From assembly GCF_002858865.1 (NCBI RefSeq), contig NZ_PJRR01000019.1:434001-498000 (forward strand): a stretch of 64,000 nt of DNA. Direction: 5' to 3'. Shown one piece after another: positions 41,682 to 50,331 of this stretch; position 1 is the stretch's first letter, and each line of letters opens with the position of its first letter. Source of the stretch: Caulobacter vibrioides (GTDB lineage Bacteria; Pseudomonadota; Alphaproteobacteria; Caulobacterales; Caulobacteraceae). The position numbers were made by a program, and so were the translations under genes. The notes beneath the pieces are model-generated. The model saw only the letters and a program-made list of their open reading frames with translations. It made no database searches and was not told where the DNA came from.

Positions 41682-42416
41682 ATGCGTCGTCCTGCTATCC
41701 TCGCCGCCGCCGTCCTCCTGGCCCCGCTGGCCGCCTGCTCGACCGTCAAGGAGGCCGTCAAGGGTCCGGATCTCGCGCCCGTCGGCTACCCGGCCCCGCT
41801 GGCCCCCATGCAACAGCAGTACGTGTCGGCCCGCGAGCCCGCCCCGCAGGCGGCTTCGGCCAACTCGCTGTGGCGGGTCGGGGCCCGCGCCTTCTTCAAC
41901 GACCAGCGCGCCAGCCGCGTCGGCGACATCGTCACCGTGATGATCGACATCGATGACAGCGCCAGCACCAAGAACGCGACCAACAGCTCGCGCACCGCCA
42001 ATATGAAGGCCGGCGTGCCGCATCTGCTGGGCATGGAATCGAGCCTGGGCAAGTTCCTGCCGGGCGGCTTCGATCCGGCCTCAGCGCTGGAGACCAACTC
42101 GACCACCACCAACGCCGGCTCGGGCGGCGTCAGCCGGTCGGAAAAGATCAGCCTGACGATCGCCGCTGTGGTCAGCCAGGTTCTGCCGAACGGCAACATG
42201 GTCATCCAGGGCACCCAGGAAGTGCGCACCAACGCCGAGCTGCGCCAGCTGACCGTGGCCGGTATCGTCCGCCCCGAGGACATCTCCTCGGCCAACACCA
42301 TCCGCCACACTCAGATCGCCGAAGCCCGCATCAGCTACGGCGGCCGCGGCGACATCAGCCGCGTGCAGAAGACCCCGGCCGGCCAGTCGCTGGTCGAGAA
42401 GTTCTCGCCGTTCTAG
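41682..42416 (+). CDS. flgH: Flagellar L-ring lipoprotein FlgH
   Basis: A 244-residue outer membrane L-ring subunit. The lipobox LAACS (cleavage before the cysteine at about 19) follows a hydrophobic signal. Characteristic motifs are SLWRVGARAFFNDQRASRVG, GDIVTVMIDIDDSASTKNAT, MVIQGTQEVRTNAELRQLTV and the ending IVRPEDISSANTIRHTQIAE, ARISYGGRGDISRVQ. These place it firmly in FlgH. It is the last gene of the flagellar operon, followed by a palindromic repeat. Confidence 0.96.
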   Translation: MRRPAILAAAVLLAPLAACSTVKEAVKGPDLAPVGYPAPLAPMQQQYVSAREPAPQAASANSLWRVGARAFFNDQRASRVGDIVTVMIDIDDSASTKNATNSSRTANMKAGVPHLLGMESSLGKFLPGGFDPASALETNSTTTNAGSGGVSRSEKISLTIAAVVSQVLPNGNMVIQGTQEVRTNAELRQLTVAGIVRPEDISSANTIRHTQIAEARISYGGRGDISRVQKTPAGQSLVEKFSPF

Positions 42417-42744
42417 GGGCGGGACCCGTACCGCAAGGCCCATCGGGCCGGCCTCTGGTCGGTTCCCGAGGGGCGATAGCTCCGGGAAGCGGGCGTTTCG
42501 AACGTCGGCAGTGGGTGGTGAGCGGACCAAATCCTCCCCCCAGCGGGGGAGGTGTCGGCGAAGCCGACGGAGGGGGAAGAAGCCGGCTCGGCAGAACTTC
42601 CCCCTCCGGCCTTCGGTCTCCTCCCCCTCTGGGGGGAGGATTTTCGAACGTCCGCCAAGGGCCGCGAGCAGCCTTGGGTCTCGCTCCAGAAAGCCGACCT
42701 TCCTACTCCCCGCCGGAACGCCGTTCGCGCTCGCAGAAGAGCCC
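42417..42744. other. 328-base gap between convergent flgH and dxs with a palindromic repeat
   Basis: I see no gene here. Besides the repeat at 42531-42641, the region has GC-rich stretches that may form further hairpins and serve as a bidirectional terminator between the two convergent operons. Confidence 0.6.
42531..42641. repeat. Intergenic copy of the ATCCTCCCCC palindromic repeat
   Basis: It begins ATCCTCCCCCCAGCGGGGGA, has GGTGTCGGCGAAGCCGACGG, and ends CTCCTCCCCCTCTGGGGGGA plus GGAT. The same left arm and mirror-image right arm occur in the copy inside the Lhr-type helicase gene (11228-11345). The central 25-30 bases differ between the two. Confidence 0.85.
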
Positions 42745-44667
42745 TTAAGCCCGCCGCCCCGCGCCCGCCGCGCTGACATTGTCCATGCCCATGGCCGACA
42801 GCGCCCCGCGCAGGATGCCTTCGGCGTCCAGACCCGCCTGGGCGTACATCGCGTCAGGCTTGTCCTGGTCCTGGAAGACGTCCGGCAGGCACAGGGTGCG
42901 GATCTTCAGGCCGCGGTCCAGGGCGCCGTGCTGGGCCAGGGCCTGCAGCACGAAGGCGCCGAAGCCGCCCATCGAACCCTCTTCCACCGTGATGATGGCC
43001 TCGTGCTCGCGGGCCAGTCGGAGCAGGAGGTCGAGATCGAGCGGCTTGGCGAAGCGGGCGTCGCAGACGGTGGCGGAAAGCCCGCGCGCGGCCAGCAGGT
43101 CGGCGGCCTTCAGGCTTTCCGACAGACGCGTGCCGAACGAGACGATGGCGACGCTGGTCCCCTCGCGGACGATGCGGCCCTTGCCGATCTCCAGCGGCTC
43201 GGCGATGGCCGGCATGTCGAGACCCAGGCCCTCGCCGCGCGGATAGCGGAAGGCGCTGGGGCGGTCGTCGATCTCGGCGGCGGTGGCGACCATGCGGGCC
43301 AGCTCCACCTCGTCGGCGGCGGCCATCAGCACCATGCCGGGCAGAGCGCCCATGAAGCCGATGTCGAAGCTGCCGGCGTGGGTGGGACCATCGGCGCCGA
43401 CGAGACCGGCGCGGTCCATGGCGAAGCGCACCGGCAGGCCCTGGATGGCGACGTCGTGGACCACCTGGTCGTAGCCGCGCTGCAGGAAGGTCGAATAGAT
43501 CGCCGCGAACGGCTTCATGCCGTCGGCCGCCATGCCCGCGGCGAAGGTCACCGCGTGCTGCTCGGCGATGCCGACGTCGAAGGTGCGCTCGGGGAAGGCC
43601 TTGCCGAACAGATCAAGGCCCGTGCCGGAGGGCATGGCGGCGGTGATGGCGACGATCTTGTCGTCCTTCTCGGCCTGCTTGATCAGTTCCTGGGCGAAGA
43701 CCTTGGTGTAGCTGGGCGGGCCGCCGGCCGCCTTCTGCTGCTGGCCGGTGACGACGTCGAACTTGACCACCGCGTGCAGCTTGTCGGCCGCGCCTTCGGC
43801 GGGCGCGTAGCCCTTGCCCTTCTGGGTGACGCAGTGGACCAGCACGGGCTTGTCGCCGAACGCCTTGGCGTTCTTGAGCACGCTGACCAGGGCGTCCATA
43901 TCGTGGCCGTCGATCGGGCCGATATAGTAGAAGCCGAGCTCCTCGAAGAAGGTGCCGCCGGTGACCATGCCGCGGGCGTACTCTTCCGCCTTCCGCGCGG
44001 CTTCGCGCATCGGCGTGGGCAGTTTCTCGACGACGGTCTTGCCCAGCTTGCGCACCGAGCGATAGGCGCCGCCCGAAACGAGGTTGGCGAGATACGCGCT
44101 CATGCCGCCCACCGGCGGGGCGATCGACATGTCGTTGTCGTTGAGGATGACGATCAGGCGCTTGGTCGTATCGGTCGCCGCGTTCATCGCCTCATAGGCC
44201 ATGCCCGCGCCCAGCGAGCCGTCACCGATCACGGCGATGACGCTGTTGTCCTCACCTTTCGCGTCGCGCGCGGCGCAGAAGCCCAGCGCCGCCGAGATCG
44301 AGGTGGCCGCGTGGGCCGCGCCGAACGGGTCGTATTCGCTCTCGGCCCGCTTGGTGAAGCCCGACAGGCCGCCGCCTTGGCGCAGGGTGCGGATGCGGTC
44401 GCGGCGACCCGTGAGGATCTTGTGCGGATAGGCCTGGTGGCCGACGTCCCAGATGACGATGTCCTTGGGCGTCTCGAACACGTGGTGCAGGGCCACCGTC
44501 AGTTCGACCACGCCCAGGCCCGCGCCCAGGTGCCCGCCCGTCACCGACACGGCGTCAATCGTCTCAGCCCGGACTTCCGCCGCGAGCTGCTTGAGCTCGG
44601 CGAGCGAGAGACCGCGCGTATCGGCGGGCGAGGCGATCGTGTCGAGCAGAGGAGTTTTGGAAGACAT
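42745..44667 (-). CDS. dxs: 1-Deoxy-D-xylulose-5-phosphate synthase
   Basis: A 640-residue thiamine-diphosphate enzyme that makes DXP from pyruvate and glyceraldehyde 3-phosphate, the first step of the MEP isoprenoid route. Visible features are [19 protein letters not shown], the ThDP site [17 protein letters not shown], the transketolase middle domain with [15 protein letters not shown], and [10 protein letters not shown]. The C-terminal domain ends with [17 protein letters not shown]. It is the third gene after xseB and ispA, with 17 bases between ispA and dxs. This xseB-ispA-dxs cluster is common in proteobacteria and couples precursor synthesis to prenyl diphosphate formation. Confidence 0.96.
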
Positions 44668-44684
44668 ATCTGTTAAAAGCGCGG

Positions 44685-45569
44685 TCAGTTGCGGCGGTCC
44701 AGCACGAAATCAACGCTCGCGCGGAGATGTTCGGCCCGTTCGCCAAAGATTTCGAGATGGGAACGCGTCTGCTCGGCCAAAAGGGTCACGCGCTCCTTGG
44801 CCGCATCCAGCCCCAACAAAGTGACGTAGTTGGCCTTGCCCTTGGCGGCGTCCTTGCCGCCGGCGGCCTTGCCCAGGGTCTCCTCATCGCCCTCGGCGTC
44901 GAGGATGTCGTCGACGATCTGGTAGGCCAGACCCAGGTCCTGGGCGAAGGCCATCAGGGCCGAGCGCTCGGACTCCTTGGCGCGGGCGATGATCAGCGGG
45001 ATCTCGAAGGCGAAGGCGATCAGGGCGCCGGTCTTCAGCCGCTGCATGCGCGCCACAGCGCCCAGATCGTCGCGAACGCCCAGGAGGTCGATCATCTGGC
45101 CGCCGCACATTCCGCGCGCGCCCGAGGCGATAGCCAGCTTGCGCACCAGTTCCGAGCGGACATGGCCGTCGTCGTGGGTGTCCGGGTGAGCCATGATCTC
45201 GAAGGCCGCCGTCTGCAGGGCGTCGCCCGCCAGGATGGCCGTGGCCTCGTCGTATTGCTTGTGCACGGTCGGGCGACCACGACGCACGTCGTCATCGTCC
45301 ATCGCGGGCAGGTCGTCATGCACCAGGCTGTAGGCGTGGATGCACTCCAGCGCGCACGCCGCGCGCAGCACCGGCCGCTCGGGCAGATCGAACATCTTGC
45401 CGGTTTCCAGGGCGAAGAACGGCCGCAGGCGCTTGCCAGGGCCCAGCGCCGCGTAGCGCATGGCCTCGGTCAGGCGGCTCTCGGGGCCGTCGGCGCGCGG
45501 CAACAGCTCGTCCAGCGCCACGGTGACGATGTCGGCCGCCTGGACGATCCGCTTGGCAAGGTCGCTCAT
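44685..45569 (-). CDS. ispA: Farnesyl/geranylgeranyl diphosphate synthase (polyprenyl synthetase)
   Basis: A 294-residue trans-prenyltransferase. The first aspartate-rich motif is [17 protein letters not shown], the second [13 protein letters not shown], with [11 protein letters not shown] upstream, as in IspA. The residues four and five before the first motif ([10 protein letters not shown]) fit a short-chain product, most likely farnesyl diphosphate. I use the ATG at 45569 (MSDLAKRI), preceded by GGGGAG; an in-frame start six codons earlier lacks a good site. It lies 37 bases behind xseB and 17 before dxs. Product chain length is inferred, not proven. Confidence 0.92.
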
Positions 45570-45606
45570 GAGGGGCTCCCCTCGCACGCCGGGCGCTGGC
45601 CGGGCA

Positions 45607-45861
45607 TCAGTTGAACTCGGCCGGTTCTGCGGCCACCGCGCCGCCCTGCCCCAGCACGATCTTTTCGACCTTCAGGCGCGCGGCCTCGAGCTTCTTCTCG
45701 CAGTGCGCCTTCAAGGCCGCGCCGCGCTCGTAGATGTCGATCGAGCGCTCGAGAGCAGCCTGGCCCGACTCCAGCTCCTGCACGATGCGCTCCAGCTGCG
45801 ACAGCGCTTCCTCGAAGCTGAGGGCGGAGATGTCAGCGGGCGGGTTCGCAGCGTCGGTCAT
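45607..45861 (-). CDS. xseB: Exodeoxyribonuclease VII small subunit
   Basis: An 84-residue protein with the XseB signature [20 protein letters not shown] followed by [20 protein letters not shown] and [15 protein letters not shown]. It forms exonuclease VII with XseA, which is not in this window, and degrades single-stranded DNA. The ATG at 45861 has GAGAG about seven bases upstream; an upstream in-frame start would add 18 residues with no conservation. It leads the xseB-ispA-dxs operon. Confidence 0.93.
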   Translation of the reverse strand: MTDAANPPADISALSFEEALSQLERIVQELESGQAALERSIDIYERGAALKAHCEKKLEAARLKVEKIVLGQGGAVAAEPAEFN

Positions 45862-45958
45862 TTCAACTCTCAGGTGAACAGCCGTCAGCCTAGTGGCGAC
45901 GAGCGGCGCGGGCAACGGCCTAGAGCCAAGGCGTGGTTAAGGGAAGAGGCTTTGCAGA

Positions 45959-46618
45959 CTAAGCGCGGCGGAAGCGCTTGATGCTCCAGTAGGCGTGACC
46001 TTGATCAACGATTTTCGCCCATCCCCGCGCCTTGAGCGCATCGGCGATCATCCAGTTGAAGAAGCCGTGGGCCAGAACCAGCACGTCCTGACCGTTCTCG
46101 GCCAGCTCGACCAGGAGGTCGGCCGCCTGGCCGGCGCGGGCCTCGGCCTGTTTGCGGGTCTCCTGGCCGCCGTGGTTGTCGAAGAACCACCACCAGAACC
46201 GCGCAAAGAACCCCAGATGCTTGGGCGACATCCGCAGCCACAGCGGCCAGGGCGGCGGCGGCAGCGGCGCCTCGATGAAGGTCGGGTCGGTTGCGAACGC
46301 CCGTTCCCCGACGACGGCCCTGGCGGTCTCGATCGAGCGCAGGCGGGTCGAGGCGATGATGGCGCCGGCGTCCCGCGCAATCTCCACCAGGCCGGAAGGC
46401 GGCGTCTGCCCCGCCTTAAGCCCCCCCTCCTCGTAGCGCGCCCACCAGTCTCCGTACTGAGGGGCGTTGAGCGTCACCTTGCGCGACAGCGCAGGCTCAC
46501 CGTGGCGGGCCAGGGTGATGACGCCCGGTCGCGCGGGCGGGGACTTGTGGTCGGCGATGGTGACGGCAGCCATGTTGAAGAGAAGCCCGATGGCCCGAAG
46601 GCCGCGCCGTCCTCTCAT
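45959..46618 (-). CDS. Histidine phosphatase superfamily protein
   Basis: A 219-residue protein of the phosphoglycerate mutase-like family. The catalytic motif is ITLARHGEPALSRK near residue 37, and the second histidine is in VLVLAHGFFNWMIADALKAR near residue 185. The central PPPPWPLWLRMSPKHLGFFA and WWWFFDNHGG are unusual, Trp/Pro-rich segments. These enzymes remove phosphate from small molecules or proteins; the substrate is unknown. The ATG at 46618 overlaps the stop of the upstream deacetylase-like gene (ATGA) with AGGAGG very close by; an internal ATG at 46573 is the alternative and would still keep the catalytic motif. It is co-transcribed with the deacetylase-like gene. Confidence 0.8.
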   Translation of the reverse strand: MRGRRGLRAIGLLFNMAAVTIADHKSPPARPGVITLARHGEPALSRKVTLNAPQYGDWWARYEEGGLKAGQTPPSGLVEIARDAGAIIASTRLRSIETARAVVGERAFATDPTFIEAPLPPPPWPLWLRMSPKHLGFFARFWWWFFDNHGGQETRKQAEARAGQAADLLVELAENGQDVLVLAHGFFNWMIADALKARGWAKIVDQGHAYWSIKRFRRA

Positions 46619-47535
46619 TCCTCCTGAAGAGCGCGTACATGCGCGGCGGCGGAACGCCCTAGCGCCTGCAGGTCGTAACCGCCCTCGAGCGAGGACACAA
46701 CCCGGCCTTTGCCGCGAGCCCTGGCCACCGACAGGATCGCGCGGGTCGCCCAGGCGAAGTCGTCCTCCTCCAGGCTTTGCGCCGACAGGGGATCGCGCGC
46801 ATGGGCGTCGAAACCGGCCGAAACGATCACCAGTTCGGGGGCGAAGGCGTCGACCTTGTCCATCAGGCCCTCGAATCGCGACCGCCAGGTCTCGCGAGAC
46901 GCATGGGCGGGCACCGTGGCGTTGGCGATGTTGCCAAGCCCCGTCTCGCTGGGATCACCGGTGCCCGGATAGAGCGGCGACTGGTGGATCGAGGCCACGA
47001 ACACGGTCGGGTCATGCTCGAACACCGCCTGGGTGCCGTTGGCGTGATGGACGTCGAAATCGACGATCGCCACGCGCTGCAGGCCCGCAGCCTGGGCGGC
47101 CCGGGCGGCGACGGCGACGCTGGAGAAGACGCAGAAGCCCATGGCCACGCCCGGCTCGGCGTGGTGGCCCGGAGGCCGCACGGCGCAGAAGGCGCGCTCG
47201 GTCATGCCCTCCGCCACGGCCCGCACCGCCGCCACGCTGGCGCCCGCAGCCCGACGCGCAGCGGCGAGGCTGCCTGCGGACAGCACCGTGTCCGGATCCA
47301 GGGCCACGCGTCCCGTCGAAGGCGCGGCGGCGAAGACGGCGTCCACATAGGCCTTGGGATGGACCCGCAGCAGATCCTCGATCTCGACCAGCGGCGCGTC
47401 CATCGGATCGAGCGCCAGATTCGGATCGTCGTTCAGCGCGTCGAGCACCGCCCGCAGACGTTCCGGGCGCTCGACATGCCGGTCGCCCGGCCGGTGGTCG
47501 AGCATGTCCAAATGCGTATAAAGCGCGAGAGCCAT
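46615..47535 (-). CDS. Histone deacetylase-like amidohydrolase
   Basis: A 306-residue zinc hydrolase of the histone deacetylase/AcuC/acetylpolyamine amidohydrolase superfamily. The metal- and substrate-binding motifs are AVRPPGHHAEP, VAIVDFDVHHANGTQ and IVSAGFDAHARDPLS, with SSLEGGYDL near the C-terminus. It would deacetylate a small molecule or protein lysine. In this family bacterial members range over polyamine and acetoin-related roles, and none is indicated by the neighbours. The start at 47535 (MALALYTHLDML) fits the family N-terminus. It diverges from a GNAT acetyltransferase gene 16 bases away, so an acetylation-deacetylation pair is possible. Confidence 0.87.
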   Translation of the reverse strand: MALALYTHLDMLDHRPGDRHVERPERLRAVLDALNDDPNLALDPMDAPLVEIEDLLRVHPKAYVDAVFAAAPSTGRVALDPDTVLSAGSLAAARRAAGASVAAVRAVAEGMTERAFCAVRPPGHHAEPGVAMGFCVFSSVAVAARAAQAAGLQRVAIVDFDVHHANGTQAVFEHDPTVFVASIHQSPLYPGTGDPSETGLGNIANATVPAHASRETWRSRFEGLMDKVDAFAPELVIVSAGFDAHARDPLSAQSLEEDDFAWATRAILSVARARGKGRVVSSLEGGYDLQALGRSAAAHVRALQEE

Positions 47536-47551
47536 GGGAGACTCCTAGACC

Positions 47552-48088
47552 GTGAACGCTGATCCGACCACCGCCTCGTACACCATTCGTCGGGCCACGA
47601 TCGACGACGCCGACACGGTGTCGAGCCTGGGCGCACGCACCTTCAGCGAGACCTTCGCCCACCTCTATCCGCCCGAGGATCTGGAGACCTTTCTCGCCTA
47701 CGCCTATGGTCTTGAGCGGACGCGCAACGATCTGGCCCATCCGGACAAGGCCACCTGGCTGATGGAGGACGCGGACGGCGAGGCCGTTGGCTACGCCCTG
47801 GCCGGCCCCTGCGACCTGCCCCACGATGAGGTCGCGCCCGAAGACGGCGAGCTCAAGCGGATCTATCTGTTGAAAGCCCACCGGGGTGGCGGGCGCGGGT
47901 CTCGCCTGCTGAACACGGCGCTGGACTGGCTGGAGGCCGCCGGCCCGCGTCGGCTGTGGATCGGGGTATGGTCGGAGAACTTTGGGGCGCAGCGGCTCTA
48001 CGGTCGTTTGGGCTTTGCGAGGGTCGGCGAGTATTTCTTCCCTGTGGGCGAGACGAACGATCTGGAGTTCATCCTGCGGCGGGGGTGA
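47552..48088 (+). CDS. GNAT family N-acetyltransferase
   Basis: A 178-residue acetyltransferase. The GNAT core is seen as YTIRRATIDDADTVSSLGAR at the N-terminus, then ELKRIYLLKAHRGGGRGSRL with the acetyl-CoA-binding R-x-x-G-x-G/A loop, and LWIGVWSENFGAQRLYGRLG followed by FARVGEYFF. The acceptor is not evident. Start is GTG at 47552, 16 bases from the divergent deacetylase-like gene. A long palindromic repeat follows its stop. Confidence 0.85.
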   Translation: MNADPTTASYTIRRATIDDADTVSSLGARTFSETFAHLYPPEDLETFLAYAYGLERTRNDLAHPDKATWLMEDADGEAVGYALAGPCDLPHDEVAPEDGELKRIYLLKAHRGGGRGSRLLNTALDWLEAAGPRRLWIGVWSENFGAQRLYGRLGFARVGEYFFPVGETNDLEFILRRG

Positions 48089-48094
48089 GTCCCT

Positions 48095-48194
48095 GCGTCC
48101 TTCGAGGCTCGCCAATGGCTCGCACCTCAGGATGAGGAATTCAGAACAGCGCTCCTCATCCTGAGGCGCCCGCGCAGCGGGCCTCGAAGGACGC
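48095..48194. repeat. Palindromic intergenic repeat, GCGTCCTTCGAGGC family
   Basis: Left arm GCGTCCTTCGAGGCTCGCC (48095 on) with CACCTCAGGATGAGGA pairs with right arm TCCTCATCCTGAGG and CGGGCCTCGAAGGACGC (ending 48194). This is a long, imperfect hairpin of a type scattered in alphaproteobacterial genomes. The repeat at 60802-60888 is a relative. Confidence 0.8.
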
Positions 48195-48256
48195 ACGCCA
48201 TTGCGTCTTCTTTCAGAACCCGACACAATCCGAACACCTGTTCGAAAGTCGCGCCG

Positions 48257-49435
48257 ATGTTCCTCCGCTTCTTCTCTGAGCTCCGTCAGGCCAAGGTGCC
48301 GGTCAGTCTCCGCGAGTACCTCCTGCTCATGGAGGCGCTCGACAAGGACGTCATCGACCGCTCGGTGGAGGACTTCTATTTCCTCTCGCGCGCCAGCCTG
48401 GTGAAGGACGAGAAGAACCTCGACAAGTTCGACCGCGTGTTCAGCCACGTCTTCAAGGGCCTGGAGACGGTCAATGACGGCTTGGCCGCCGACATTCCCG
48501 AGGAATGGCTGAAAGCCCTGACCGAGAAGTTCCTCACCGACGAGGAAAAGGCCCAGATCGAGGCCCTGGGCGGCTTCGAGAAGCTGATGGAGACTCTGCA
48601 GGAGCGCCTGCGCGAGCAGAAAAAGCGCCACGAGGGCGGCAACAAGATGATCGGCTCGGGCGGCACCAGCCCGTTCGGCAACAACGGCTACAACCCCGAA
48701 GGCGTGCGCATCGGCCAGGACAAGGGCCGCCACGGCCGGGCCGTGAAGGTCTGGGACAAGCGCGAATACAAGAACCTCGATGACAGCGTCGAACTGGGCA
48801 CCCGCAACATCAAGGTCGCCCTGCGGCGCCTGCGCAAGTTCGCCCGCACCGGCGCGGCCGAGGAACTGGACCTGAACGGCACCATCAAGGGCACCGCCGA
48901 GAAGGGCTATCTCGACATCCAGCTACGGCCCGAGCGCCGCAACGCCATCAAGGTGCTGTTGTTCTTCGATATCGGCGGCTCGATGGACAGCCATATCAAG
49001 CTCTGCGAGGAGCTGTTCAGCGCCGCGCGCACCGAGTTCAAGAACCTGGAGTTCTACTACTTCCACAACTGCCTCTATGAGGCCGTCTGGAAGGACAATA
49101 AGCGTCGCCAGACCGAGAAGATCCCGACCTTCGACGTGCTCCACAAGTTCCCGGCCGACTACAAGGTGATCTTCGTCGGCGACGCCACGATGAGCCCCTA
49201 CGAGATCACCTATCCGGGCGGCAGCGTCGAGCACTGGAACGAAGAGCCGGGCGCGATCTGGATGCAGCGCGTCACCGACATCTATCAGAGCTGCATCTGG
49301 CTAAACCCTACGCCGGAACGCCACTGGGACTACACCCAGTCGATCGGGGTGATGCGCCAGATCATGGCCGACCGGATGTTCCCGCTGACCATTGAGGGCC
49401 TGGACAAGGCCATGCGGGAGTTGGTGCGGGGTTAG
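48257..49435 (+). CDS. VWA domain-containing protein, CoxE-like
   Basis: A 392-residue protein. The N-terminal 180 residues are a helical region (FLRFFSELRQAKVPVSLREY, then LSRASLVKDEKNLDKFDRVF) typical of CoxE-like proteins. A von Willebrand factor A domain follows, with VLLFFDIGGSMDSHIKLCEE, the DxGxS metal-ion motif near residue 238, and VIFVGDATMSPYEITYPGG. CoxE-like proteins usually pair with a MoxR AAA ATPase to mature metalloenzymes or large complexes; no such ATPase adjoins it, because a repeat and the acetyltransferase lie upstream. The partner may be elsewhere. Codon use is typical for the genome. Confidence 0.87.
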   Translation: MFLRFFSELRQAKVPVSLREYLLLMEALDKDVIDRSVEDFYFLSRASLVKDEKNLDKFDRVFSHVFKGLETVNDGLAADIPEEWLKALTEKFLTDEEKAQIEALGGFEKLMETLQERLREQKKRHEGGNKMIGSGGTSPFGNNGYNPEGVRIGQDKGRHGRAVKVWDKREYKNLDDSVELGTRNIKVALRRLRKFARTGAAEELDLNGTIKGTAEKGYLDIQLRPERRNAIKVLLFFDIGGSMDSHIKLCEELFSAARTEFKNLEFYYFHNCLYEAVWKDNKRRQTEKIPTFDVLHKFPADYKVIFVGDATMSPYEITYPGGSVEHWNEEPGAIWMQRVTDIYQSCIWLNPTPERHWDYTQSIGVMRQIMADRMFPLTIEGLDKAMRELVRG

Positions 49436-49700
49436 GCGGGGGGAGCAAGTATCTACCCCCACTGATTCACCGCGAATTCAGAACCCACAGCAACATATAG
49501 GTAAATATTTACATAATTCCCCAAGAATAGAAGTGCCGAATATTGAATATGTATCTGTTGGGAGATTGAACTTGCATGTCAAACGCACTGTAGGCCCGTA
49601 TCTCCCTCCCCATCCACGGAATTTTCCTTCTAATACCTCGACTCACAGATTCACGAGTTCGCGCTACCGAAGCGCGGACGACTCGCGCACCTGAGCCATA
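49436..49700. other. AT-rich stretch, likely acquired DNA
   Basis: Between the CoxE-like gene and the middle of the following lipoprotein gene, base composition drops sharply relative to neighbours (ATAGGTAAATATTTACATAA at 49497-49516 is an example). The lipoprotein gene's 3' end is in it. This suggests recent transfer or a junction. Confidence 0.55.
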
Positions 49701-50225
49701 GACCTTCGCGATATTGGCGGGGGCCAGAACCTCCCCCGAAGCGGGATCAGAAAAATTCTTGAAGTATAAAAGCGCCGGCATTTGCGAGAGCGCCAAGGTC
49801 GCTCGGTCGATCTTTTTATCAACCGAGTATCTTTCGAATTCGTCGCGCCTATACTCTGTTTTCACGAGGTAAAGGTCAGGGTTCCACTCTTGCAAGAAGG
49901 ACCCATCGTAACGCGGCAAGAGAACGAACAAGGTCGGGAACCCCGGAACATCAATCCAGAACGCCTCGCCGCGCGTCTTCCGGGTCAGAAGGGAGGTTTG
50001 ATCGGGCCACGCGCTCTGCTCGCGCGTCACGGTTTCGCGCACGCCCTTTCCGAAGTAGCGTTGACCACCAACCTCGATCTCGATCTCGATCTTGAAACGA
50101 TAGCCGCCCGAAAAGGGCGAGCACGCCGCCACCGCGCCGGCTCCAGCCGACAGGATCGCGCCGATCGCTGCGCGCCTTGTCCACCTAGACGACCCAACGC
50201 TCGGCTCACCAGGACCCGCGAACAT
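49509..50225 (-). CDS. Putative Tat-type lipoprotein of unknown function
   Basis: A 238-residue protein. The N-terminus has a twin-arginine-like SSRWTRRAAIGAILSAGAGA followed by a lipobox ending VAACSPFSGG, so it is likely a lipoprotein. The mature part begins with a beta-strand KIEIEIEVGGQRYFGKGV and then has no family I recognise; LFVLLPRYDGS and YSVDKKIDRATLALSQMP are distinctive. The ATG at 50225 has GGAG ten bases upstream; a GTG at 50240 is possible. Its 3' half is AT-rich, unlike the flanking genes. It is transcribed in the same direction as the RTX protein and XRE genes, about 100 bases downstream of the RTX gene. Confidence 0.6.
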   Translation of the reverse strand: MFAGPGEPSVGSSRWTRRAAIGAILSAGAGAVAACSPFSGGYRFKIEIEIEVGGQRYFGKGVRETVTREQSAWPDQTSLLTRKTRGEAFWIDVPGFPTLFVLLPRYDGSFLQEWNPDLYLVKTEYRRDEFERYSVDKKIDRATLALSQMPALLYFKNFSDPASGEVLAPANIAKVYGSGARVVRASVARTRESVSRGIRRKIPWMGREIRAYSAFDMQVQSPNRYIFNIRHFYSWGIM

Positions 50226-50331
50226 GCGCCTAAACTCCACCTCAGAGTGAGCGAGTTAGCGCACTTTGCCGCCGCCTTACCACGCAAAACATCGCTGAAG
50301 CTCAAGGGTGCTCGCGCGGCCTGCCGCCCGC

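Noticed and set aside
42511..44676. A 721-residue open frame opposite dxs
   Set aside because: dxs is unmistakable on the minus strand; the plus-strand reading has no family features.
47012..48733. A 573-codon minus-strand frame crossing the deacetylase-like, GNAT and CoxE-like genes
   Set aside because: It spans three real genes and a repeat, lacks any coherent domain and uses the wrong strand for two of them.
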